Assembly: GCA_031278535.1 (NCBI GenBank)
Contig: JAITKH010000220.1
Location: forward strand, 1 to 7,673
Length of the DNA: 7,673 nt
Direction of reading: 5' to 3'
DNA from: Planctomycetota bacterium
GTDB taxonomy: Bacteria > Planctomycetota > SZUA-567
Shown: one piece after another, positions 1 through 5,855 of the stretch
Layout: every line of letters begins with the position of its first letter
Numbering within the stretch: the stretch's first letter is position 1
Program-made: the position numbers and the translations under genes
Notes under the pieces: generated by a model
Databases searched by the model: none
What the model saw: the letters and a program-made list of their open reading frames with translations, nothing else
Told to the model about the DNA's origin: nothing

Positions 1-217
1 ATGCCCTACTGGCCTGAAAAGACTGAATCCCTGGATTCCGAAGTCGGTTTGCCTCGGAATCGACTTCCGATGCCCTCGGGGAATTCACTTCCCAGAAGGG
101 GAAACCGGATGAACTGGAAGCACTCCACGCCCAGTCCCAAGCAAAGATCAAGCCTGTGCGGAGCACTACACTCCAGGGGAACCAGGGATTCCTCCCTCGC
201 ACTAAAAGTCCACTCCC
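1..217. other. Upstream region without a recognisable gene
   Basis: Reading frames are open on both strands here (plus strand 1-258, minus strand 275-6), but neither translation resembles a protein family I know. The plus-strand product is rich in Ser, Pro and Arg with no domain-like pattern, and neither frame has a convincing ribosome binding site. A third frame is open from the left edge to a TGA at 110-112 and could be the tail of an upstream gene, though nothing in it is recognisable. I see no tRNA, tmRNA, SRP RNA or RNase P hallmark. What can be seen are nested inverted repeats (25-39 with 178-191; 37-46 with 61-70; 89-93 with 99-103), described separately. The best reading is intergenic DNA, or an unrecognised structured RNA or repeat element. 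Confidence 0.5.
25..191. repeat. Long-range inverted repeat with nested hairpins
   Basis: GAATCCCTGG at 25-34 is the exact reverse complement of CCAGGGATTC at 182-191. Allowing one bulged A at 35, the match extends to 25-39 against 178-191, giving 14 paired bases. Directly inside it, GAAGTCG at 40-46 pairs with CGACTTC at 61-67 around a 14-nt loop. A 5-bp stem at 89-93/99-103 and a 5-bp pairing of CTGGA (114-118) with TCCAG (172-176) follow. Together they could fold as a closed multi-branch element. No transposase, target-site duplication or known RNA family is recognised, so whether this is a structured RNA, a dispersed repeat or chance is open. Confidence 0.35.
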
Positions 218-245
218 TTGACAGTCCGCCGATTTCGCCTATACT
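218..245 (+). promoter_or_regulatory. Sigma70-type promoter for uvrB
   Basis: A perfect -35 hexamer TTGACA at 218-223 and a -10 hexamer TATACT at 240-245 (one mismatch from TATAAT) are separated by 16 nt, close to the preferred 17. Transcription would start at about 251-254, giving a leader of about 170 nt before the chosen uvrB start at 423. This is the best promoter-like sequence in the window. I see no CTGT-N8-ACAG or GAAC-N4-GTTC LexA box overlapping it, so SOS control is not supported by sequence alone. Confidence 0.7.
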
Positions 246-303
246 CTTTCCCATATGAAACCGCCGGGAGTTCAACGCAAGGCGGAGATCGGCAACAGGT
301 TAT

Positions 304-385
304 TTGCGCAATCCTGTTTCGCCGCACCATGCCCTGGCATACAATCTGGTTTCAGAACCGACCGGCATGATTGCGATCGGCCGGT
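304..385 (+). promoter_or_regulatory. Palindromic leader segment upstream of uvrB
   Basis: Three palindromic elements lie in the predicted uvrB leader. TTGCGCAA at 304-311 is a perfect 8-bp palindrome. ATGCC-CT-GGCAT at 329-340 is a perfect 12-bp palindrome. The third is an interrupted hairpin in which 357-364 pairs with 378-385 (7 of 8 pairs), with an inner GCA/TGC stem (365-367 with 372-374) around a TGAT loop. The last hairpin ends 27 nt before the ribosome binding site. They could be operator sites or leader RNA structure; no regulator or riboswitch family is recognised. Confidence 0.3.
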
Positions 386-411
386 GAAATTCTTCCGTGT
401 ATCTTTGCCGG

Positions 412-418
412 AAGGAGG
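412..418 (+). promoter_or_regulatory. Shine-Dalgarno site that fixes the uvrB start
   Basis: AAGGAGG at 412-418 is a near-complete anti-16S match lying 4 nt before ATG 423. The spacing is slightly short, but this is the strongest Shine-Dalgarno sequence in the window. It supports initiation at 423 rather than at the in-frame ATG at 255, which has no such site. Confidence 0.8.
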
Positions 419-422
419 CGCA

Positions 423-2516
423 ATGGGATTGTTCACGCTGAGTTCCGAATTTTCTCCGGCTGGACAACAACCCGAGGCAATCGAGAAGCTTGTCGCGGGC
501 ATCAGGCGGGAGAAACCTCATCAAACCCTGCTCGGCGTCACCGGATCCGGCAAAACTTTCGTCATGGCCAATGTTATCGCCAAGGCGGAAAAGCCCGCCC
601 TGGTCCTTTCCCACAACAAAACGCTTACCGCTCAGCTCTATTCTGAATTCAGGCAATTTTTCCCAAATAACGCCGTTGAGTATTTTGTCTCATATTATGA
701 TTACTATCAGCCCGAGGCATACATTCCCCAGACGGACGCCTACATTGAAAAGGACGCCGCCATCAACGATGATTTGGAGCGCCTGCGCCTATCCGCCACT
801 TCCGCCCTCCTCAGCCGCCGCGACGTGGTGGTCGTGGCGTCGGTGTCGTGCATCTACGGCCTTGGCCGGCCGCAGGAATACCAGGACATCGCCTTGACGG
901 TCAGGATCGGCGACAAGTTGAACCGGCGGGAATTCCTGACCCGTTTGGTTCGAATGGAGTATGCGCGAAACGATTTCGATTTCCAACGCGGCAGTTTCCG
1001 TCTTCGCGGGGATGCCATCGACGTCTGGCCGGCGTATACCCAGACGGCTATCCGGGTGGAGACGTCCGGAGACGAGGTGGAGGGCATTCATGAATTTGCC
1101 CCCTTGACCGGCGAGCTTTTGATGCGTTACAAACATCGGGCGATTTTTCCCGCCACCCATTTCGTCCTGAGTGAGAGCGCCGCCGCCGGCGCCATCGGGA
1201 GCATCAACGAGGAATTGGCGGAGCAGCTTGCCCAGTTCAAGGCTCAGGAACGGCTGCTCGAAGCCCAGCGCCTCGAAAGCCGCACCCGATACGATTTGGA
1301 GATGATCGAGGAGATCGGGTATTGCAAGGGCATCGAGAATTATTCCCGCCATTTCGACGGCAGAAAACCGGGCGAAAGGCCGGCCTGCCTTTTCGACTAC
1401 TTTCCCGACCGGGACTGGCTGCTTTTTGTGGACGAATCGCATGTCACCCTTCCCCAGGTGCGCGGCATGTACAACGGCGACCAGGCCAGGAAAAAGGTAC
1501 TGGTCGAACATGGATTCCGTTTGCCTTCCGCCCTGGACAACAGGCCGCTTCGGTGGGAGGAATTCCAAACCGTACAACCCCAGGCAATCTATGTTTCCGC
1601 CACTCCCGCCCCTTATGAATTGGGGCTTTCGAATGAAGGGCCGGTCGAGCTTCTGGTACGCCCAACCGGTCTTGTGGATCCGCCTGTCGAGGTACGCCCG
1701 ACCAGGAACCAAATCCCGGACATCATGAACGAAATCACCCTCCGGGCCGCCAAAGGCGAACGTTCCCTTGTCACCACCCTTACCAAACGGCTGGCCGAAG
1801 AGTTGGACTCCTACTGCCGCGAACGCGGCCTCAAAACCGCTTATCTCCACTCCGGCGTGCATACCCTGGATCGGGTGGAAATATTGCGGGACCTGCGTAC
1901 CGGAACCTATGACGCCCTGATTGGAGTCAATCTTTTGCGCGAAGGGCTGGATTTGCCGGAAGTATCCCTGGTGGTCATCCTTGACGCCGACAAGGAGGGA
2001 TTCCTCCGCAACTCCACCAGTCTCATCCAGATTATCGGCCGCTGCGCAAGAAACACCGCCGGCCGGGTCCTTTTCTATGCCGACCGGATTACCGACGCGA
2101 TGCGCAAGACCATGGACGAGACCGGCCGCCGGCGCAAGGCCCAACTTGCCTTCAATGAGAAGCATCACATCATCCCGACCACGGTTTGCAGAAGCATTGA
2201 AACAGGATTGGAAGAATTCTTCGCCGCCGGCGAGGAGAAGATGATTTACATCCCCGCCCTGGGAGGATCCGTCGTGACCGGCAAGATCACCCCCGACGAG
2301 GAGATACGTCTTCTCCAAGACGGGATGGAGAAAGCGGCGGCGGAAATGCGCTTTGAAGAGGCGGCGCGATTGCGTGATCGTCTCCTGGAATTGAACGCTC
2401 CCATATCCTATGCCGGCAACCGGCCGAAACCGAGAATCAAAAAGGCGCGGGAACGGGGTCGCATCAGCCGGGGGAAAAGGAAGCGCGCCGGCCCCCGGGG
2501 CCTGGCGGACGTCTGA
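423..2516 (+). CDS. uvrB: UvrABC system protein B (excinuclease subunit, damage-verifying helicase)
   Basis: UvrB receives damaged DNA from UvrA, verifies the lesion with its beta-hairpin and ATPase motor, and positions UvrC for dual incision in nucleotide excision repair (cytoplasm). The 697-aa product, against 673 in E. coli, has every expected block: Walker A GVTGSGKT (38-45), the aromatic hairpin VSYYDYYQPEAYIP (89-102), the UvrA-binding region around 150-250, DESH (337-340), motif III VSATP (391-395), LLREGLDLPEVS (504-515), motif VI QIIGRCARN (536-544) and a C-terminal UVR motif (about 626-657) that contacts UvrC. The start at 423 is chosen for its Shine-Dalgarno site and because the family begins with MxxFxLxSxFxPxGDQPxAI-like sequence; the frame stays open upstream to ATG 255, adding 56 unconserved residues. 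Oddities: the usual HSDID is HSGVH (476-480), GRAARN is GRCARN, and a basic tail of about 39 residues follows the UVR motif. Identification is certain. Confidence 0.98.
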   Translation: MGLFTLSSEFSPAGQQPEAIEKLVAGIRREKPHQTLLGVTGSGKTFVMANVIAKAEKPALVLSHNKTLTAQLYSEFRQFFPNNAVEYFVSYYDYYQPEAYIPQTDAYIEKDAAINDDLERLRLSATSALLSRRDVVVVASVSCIYGLGRPQEYQDIALTVRIGDKLNRREFLTRLVRMEYARNDFDFQRGSFRLRGDAIDVWPAYTQTAIRVETSGDEVEGIHEFAPLTGELLMRYKHRAIFPATHFVLSESAAAGAIGSINEELAEQLAQFKAQERLLEAQRLESRTRYDLEMIEEIGYCKGIENYSRHFDGRKPGERPACLFDYFPDRDWLLFVDESHVTLPQVRGMYNGDQARKKVLVEHGFRLPSALDNRPLRWEEFQTVQPQAIYVSATPAPYELGLSNEGPVELLVRPTGLVDPPVEVRPTRNQIPDIMNEITLRAAKGERSLVTTLTKRLAEELDSYCRERGLKTAYLHSGVHTLDRVEILRDLRTGTYDALIGVNLLREGLDLPEVSLVVILDADKEGFLRNSTSLIQIIGRCARNTAGRVLFYADRITDAMRKTMDETGRRRKAQLAFNEKHHIIPTTVCRSIETGLEEFFAAGEEKMIYIPALGGSVVTGKITPDEEIRLLQDGMEKAAAEMRFEEAARLRDRLLELNAPISYAGNRPKPRIKKARERGRISRGKRKRAGPRGLADV

Positions 2517-2567
2517 ATCTCCCCGCTAATGCCAAAAACCGCGAATCCTCGCCAGCCGGCAACCGAT

Positions 2568-2585
2568 AAAACCTTCGGGGCTTTT
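2568..2585 (+). terminator. Weak terminator-like hairpin after uvrB
   Basis: AAAACC at 2568-2573 pairs with GG...TTTT at 2578-2585 across a TTCG tetraloop (2574-2577), with G2580-C2581 bulged on the 3' side. The C(TTCG)G loop is an unusually stable type, and the T-run forms part of the stem and tail, but the stem is short and only four Ts follow. It may give partial termination between uvrB and murC. The rest of the 104-nt gap (2517-2620) holds no convincing promoter. Confidence 0.3.
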
Positions 2586-2620
2586 GAAACCGTTCCACCG
2601 CGGGATGGAAGACGTCACTT

Positions 2621-3982
2621 ATGTTGTTGATTGGCAAGCGCATTCATTTCATGGGGATAGGAGGAATCGGAGTCAGCGCTCTGGCTGAAATGGCCTTGGC
2701 CGAAGGCGCCGCTGTCTCTGGATGCGATCGTACCGAAAACGATCTCACCAGAAAACTGGCGGCCAAAGGAATTGAAGTAAAGATCGGCCACCATCCCGAT
2801 CATGCGATTGGAATCGATCTTCTTGTCCATACCAGCGCCGTGCCGCCGGATCATCCGGAACGCGCGGCGGCCGGCAATCGACAGGAAAAGCGCGGTCTCT
2901 TTCTCGCCCGTTTTCTTGATGCCCGCCCAAGCGCCGGCGTGGCTGGAACGCATGGCAAAACGACGACAACCTGGCTTATCGCCCACCTGCTGATTCAGGG
3001 AAACCTCGATCCGTCTGTTTTTGTGGGCGGCGTGGTATCCGACCTGCCGGACGGCAATCATCGCGAGGGGATCGGGCCGTTTGTGGCCGAATTGGACGAA
3101 AGCGACGAATCTTTTCTTCTGCCTAAACTGAAAGTGGCTGTCGTAACCAACATTGAATCGGATCATCTCAGCCATTACGGAACCGAAGATGCCCTCTTCG
3201 CCGCCTTTGATCGTTTCGCCGCCAATGCCGAAAAAAACGGCATCCTCGTCGCCGGCATCGACAATCCCGGATCCGCCCGACTCCTCAGCCGGAACCGCAG
3301 GGGAAAACGATCTTTTGGATTGTCGCCCGAAGCCGACATTCGAGGAGAAATCGGCTTCGCGGCGAAGGGGGAGACGCGTTTCCGCGCTTTCCGGTTCAAT
3401 CGCGATCTTGGAGAATTTATCCTGCCCCTGCCGGGACGGCATAATGTCCAGAACGCCCTCGCGGCGATAGCCGTCGCCATGGAACTTGGCCTGGATGCCG
3501 ATGTTGCCAGACGGGCCCTCGCTTCCGTCAAGGGAGTTGAACGGCGATTGGAGCGCCTGGGGACAATTGGCGATACGGCGCTTTACAGCGACTATGCCCA
3601 TCATCCGACCGAGGCGGCGGCTTCACTGGCGGCTTTGCGCGAAAATCATGCCGGCCGCCTGCTGACGGTGTTTCAACCGCATCTCTACACCCGTACCCGC
3701 GACTATGCCGACGCCTTCGGGCAGGCGCTGGCCCGATCCGACGCCTTGATTTTGGCAGACGTCTACCCGGCGCGGGAGGAACCCATCCCCGGCGTTTCAT
3801 CCGAACTTATTCTCGATTCCGCCAGAAGGATCAATCCCGACGCCTCCGGCCCTTTCCCCCTGGAAAAAGCGGCGACCGAAGCCGCAGCCCGAGCCGGTGA
3901 TTTTGCCGCCGTTGTTTTTATGGGAGCGGGCGATATCGACGATGCCGCCCGCCGACTGGCAAGAAGGGGAGAAAAGCGGTGA
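2621..3982 (+). CDS. murC: UDP-N-acetylmuramate--L-alanine ligase
   Basis: MurC adds L-alanine to UDP-MurNAc using ATP, the first peptide-stem step of peptidoglycan synthesis, in the cytoplasm. The 453-aa product matches the usual family length. It shows the N-terminal glycine-rich nucleotide-sugar fold MGIGGIGVSALAE (11-23), the Mur-ligase P-loop GTHGKTTTT (109-117), an ELDESDESF block (157-165), TNIESDHLSHYG (176-187), PGRHNVQNALAAIAVA (271-286), and the C-terminal ligase-domain signatures DYAHHPTE (324-331) and FQPHLYTRTRD (351-361). The ATG at 2621 has only a weak purine tract (GGAAG, 2607-2611) 9 nt upstream. No alternative start fits better, because the conserved fold begins at residue 7. 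It is the first gene of the murC-murB-ddl-ftsQ unit; its stop overlaps the murB start by 4 nt. No murG precedes it, unlike in many complete dcw clusters. Confidence 0.98.
   Translation: MLLIGKRIHFMGIGGIGVSALAEMALAEGAAVSGCDRTENDLTRKLAAKGIEVKIGHHPDHAIGIDLLVHTSAVPPDHPERAAAGNRQEKRGLFLARFLDARPSAGVAGTHGKTTTTWLIAHLLIQGNLDPSVFVGGVVSDLPDGNHREGIGPFVAELDESDESFLLPKLKVAVVTNIESDHLSHYGTEDALFAAFDRFAANAEKNGILVAGIDNPGSARLLSRNRRGKRSFGLSPEADIRGEIGFAAKGETRFRAFRFNRDLGEFILPLPGRHNVQNALAAIAVAMELGLDADVARRALASVKGVERRLERLGTIGDTALYSDYAHHPTEAAASLAALRENHAGRLLTVFQPHLYTRTRDYADAFGQALARSDALILADVYPAREEPIPGVSSELILDSARRINPDASGPFPLEKAATEAAARAGDFAAVVFMGAGDIDDAARRLARRGEKR
3964..3971 (+). promoter_or_regulatory. Shine-Dalgarno site for the GTG start of murB
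   Basis: AAGGGGAG at 3964-3971 lies 7 nt before GTG 3979, inside the murC 3' end. It supports the GTG start, whose first codon overlaps the murC TGA (GTGA, 3979-3982), a geometry that fits translational coupling. Confidence 0.6.
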
Positions 3983-4899
3983 CGCTCCCTCCCTTTATCC
4001 GGGAAAATGTACCCTTGGCCGGCTTGACCACCTTCCGCATCGGCGGTCCGGCCCGTTGGCTGGCGGAACCCGCCAACCGAAGCGAACTTGGCATTGCGCT
4101 CGCTCTTGCCAGGGATTTCGGGGCTGAGGCAAAGATACTGGGAGGCGGCAGCAATCTCCTGGTTGCCGATGCCGGGTTTGCCGGCATGGCGATTCGCCCG
4201 ATCAGGGGGGATTTCGGCATTCTGGAACCGGACGCGGATTCGCCCCTGATTTGGCGGGTGGGACCCGGCGTCCGCCTTGAACGCCTGTTGGCTGTTCTGG
4301 CCGATCACGGAGTGTCTGGCGCGGAATTTCTGGCAGGCATTCCCGGACTTGTCGGCGGCGCAGCGGCCATGAACGCCGGCGGAGCGGAATCGGGTTTTGG
4401 ACAATTCATAACCCAAGCGGACTTTCTTCCTTTTGACGGCGACGAACAATGCCTTTCCGGCGCGGATTTGGTTTTTGCCTATCGGAGCAGCCCCTTCTTA
4501 AGCGGCGCGGCGATCGGTTTTCGCCTTGAATTTCGGCGGAGGGACGAAACGGAGGCGATCCAGGCGCGGATACGGACATTCCGGGAACAAAAACGCAAGG
4601 CGCAACCGCTGGATTCGCCTTCGGCGGGATGCGTTTTTCGGAATCCCCCGGGAAAGTCGGCAGGGGTCCTCCTCGACGCCGCCGGGTGCAAAGGATGGCG
4701 CGAGGGCGGAGCTCAAGTCAGCGGAAAGCATGCCAACTTCATTGTCAACCTCGGCGGCGCCACCGCCCGCGATACGGCGCTTCTGGCCGGGCGCATGCGT
4801 ATGGCGGTAAGAAAGGCAACGGGAATCCGCCTGGAACCGGAAATCACCCTCTTGGGAGACGATCCGGCTTTCGCGGCATTGGGAGAAAGGCCGGCATGA
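3979..4899 (+). CDS. murB: UDP-N-acetylenolpyruvoylglucosamine reductase
   Basis: MurB is the FAD-dependent reductase that turns UDP-GlcNAc-enolpyruvate into UDP-MurNAc with NADPH, the step just before MurC. The 306-aa product has the size of the short, type II MurB form. FAD-binding motifs are TTFRIGGPARWL (17-28), ILGGGSNLLVAD (53-64) and GIPGLVGGAAAMNAGG (120-135). Next come the substrate-domain AYRSSPF (167-173) and the active-site segment PSAGCVFRNP (214-223), then VSGKHANFIVN (247-257) and LEPEI (285-289), where Glu288 aligns with the E. coli catalytic Glu325. The residue aligned with the E. coli proton-donor Ser229 is Cys218 here. The start is a GTG overlapping the murC stop, supported by a Shine-Dalgarno site and by the conserved sequence beginning within about 15 residues. 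Its stop overlaps the ddl ATG by 4 nt. Confidence 0.97.
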   Translation: MTLPPFIRENVPLAGLTTFRIGGPARWLAEPANRSELGIALALARDFGAEAKILGGGSNLLVADAGFAGMAIRPIRGDFGILEPDADSPLIWRVGPGVRLERLLAVLADHGVSGAEFLAGIPGLVGGAAAMNAGGAESGFGQFITQADFLPFDGDEQCLSGADLVFAYRSSPFLSGAAIGFRLEFRRRDETEAIQARIRTFREQKRKAQPLDSPSAGCVFRNPPGKSAGVLLDAAGCKGWREGGAQVSGKHANFIVNLGGATARDTALLAGRMRMAVRKATGIRLEPEITLLGDDPAFAALGERPA

Positions 4900-5855
4900 G
4901 CGAAATAAAAATGAATCATTGCAATGATGCCGGAATAGCTGTTGTCTGCGGCGGGCCGGGAGGCGAGCGGGAAGTGTCGCTTGCGAGCGGAGAAAACGTG
5001 CATCAAGCGCTCCTTCGGGCCGGCGTGGAAAATGAATTGGTGATTTTCCCGGCCACAGAGCCGGAAAAGATGCTGGAAAACCTGTCCTGCCGCTTGGCGG
5101 TGATGATGTTTCACGGGAGCTTCGGCGAAGGCGGAACGGCCCAGCGCATCCTTGAGCGGCGCGGGATACTTTTCACCGGATCCGATTCGGCCGCTGCCGC
5201 CCTGGCCATGGACAAGAACGCCTCCAAACAAGTCTTTATCCGCAATGGAATTCCCACGCCGACCTGGGCGATCGGAAAGAGTCCCGACAGCTTGGCGGCG
5301 GCAGTCCGGGAACGGCGCCTTCGCTATCCCCTGTTCGTCAAACCCAACTCCGGCGGCAGTTCGGTCGGCGCCTCAAGGGTCGAGGGACCCGAGGATGTGG
5401 CGACGGCAGCCGAATTGGCCTTGTCCGACGACAGCTTGGCCCTTGCCGAAGAGCTCGTTCCGGGCCGGGAACTGACTATCGGCTGGCTGGACGGCGAAAC
5501 GCTCCCCGTCATTGAACTGTTGACCGACGGAGTGTTTTACGATTACCGGGCCAAATACCTTTCCGACGCCACGCGCTACCTCTGCCCCGCCGATCTCCCG
5601 AAGGAAACTGCGGACGCAGTCCGAAATGCCGCTTCCGGCGCTCTTCTTGCAGTGGGGACAAGGGATATCGGAAGAGTTGACATGATTCTTGGTCCGAACG
5701 GCCCGAAAGTTCTTGAAGTAAACTCGCTGCCCGGCTTCACCGGCCACAGCCTGGTGCCCATGGCGGCGCAAGCGGCCGGGATGAGCCTGGAAAACCTTTG
5801 CCTTCGTTTGGTGGAACTGGCCGAAAGGCGGGAGGGAGAGCGGCCACGGCCATGA
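4896..5855 (+). CDS. ddl: D-alanine--D-alanine ligase (DdlB-like)
   Basis: Ddl is an ATP-grasp ligase that joins two D-alanines for addition by MurF to the peptidoglycan stem. The 319-aa product closely follows E. coli DdlB. GGPGGEREVSL (19-29) carries Glu24 (equivalent to Glu15). The HGSFGEGGTAQ loop is at 73-83, Lys149 binds ATP, and the GSSVG loop is at 154-158. FYDYRAKYLSD (214-224) carries Tyr221 (equivalent to Tyr216). Arg260, Asp262, Glu274 and Asn276 supply substrate and metal ligands in GRVD and LEVNSLPGFT, followed by HSLVPMAAQAAGMS (284-297). Tyr at the Tyr216 position predicts D-Ala-D-Ala rather than D-lactate specificity. The start ATG 4896 sits in an ATGA overlap with murB and has AAAGG 5 nt upstream. 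The frame is open further upstream inside murB, but that part is not Ddl-like. One oddity is Gly79 where the family usually has Asp (GEDG becomes GEGG). Confidence 0.97.
   Translation: MSEIKMNHCNDAGIAVVCGGPGGEREVSLASGENVHQALLRAGVENELVIFPATEPEKMLENLSCRLAVMMFHGSFGEGGTAQRILERRGILFTGSDSAAAALAMDKNASKQVFIRNGIPTPTWAIGKSPDSLAAAVRERRLRYPLFVKPNSGGSSVGASRVEGPEDVATAAELALSDDSLALAEELVPGRELTIGWLDGETLPVIELLTDGVFYDYRAKYLSDATRYLCPADLPKETADAVRNAASGALLAVGTRDIGRVDMILGPNGPKVLEVNSLPGFTGHSLVPMAAQAAGMSLENLCLRLVELAERREGERPRP

Noticed and set aside
1..275. Overlapping open frames on both strands (plus 1-258, minus 275-6)
   Set aside because: Both are short, low in complexity, lack convincing ribosome binding sites and resemble no known family. 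The plus-strand frame also runs through the uvrB promoter.
200..422. SOS (LexA) control of uvrB
   Set aside because: I looked for CTGT-N8-ACAG and GAAC-N4-GTTC type boxes around the promoter and leader and saw none. GGTTTCAGAACC at 348-359 is only an imperfect palindrome. A lineage-specific LexA motif cannot be excluded.
1178..1199. GC-rich palindromic run GCGCCGCCGCCGGCGCC inside uvrB
   Set aside because: It encodes an Ala-rich helix segment (SAAAGAIG) in a conserved frame and reflects Ala/Gly codon choice rather than a separate element.
789..2318. A 509-codon open frame on the minus strand opposite uvrB
   Set aside because: It lies wholly antisense to a full-length, unmistakable uvrB. Its translation is rich in Gly and hydrophobic residues without family motifs, as expected from antisense reading of a GC-rich gene.
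2615..3604. A 329-codon open frame on the minus strand opposite murC
   Set aside because: It is antisense to the conserved murC sequence, has no recognisable domain and is best explained by codon bias of the real gene.
4629..4895. Upstream extension of the ddl frame by 89 codons inside murB
   Set aside because: The extension overlaps the conserved MurB C-terminal region and reads as Arg/Gly-rich non-domain sequence. The ATGA overlap at 4896 and the onset of Ddl similarity favour the short form.
5798..5851. Upstream ATG 5798 as the start of ftsQ
   Set aside because: It would overlap conserved ddl coding sequence by 58 nt and add an 18-residue unconserved stretch. ATG 5852 overlaps the ddl stop by only 4 nt, like the other junctions.
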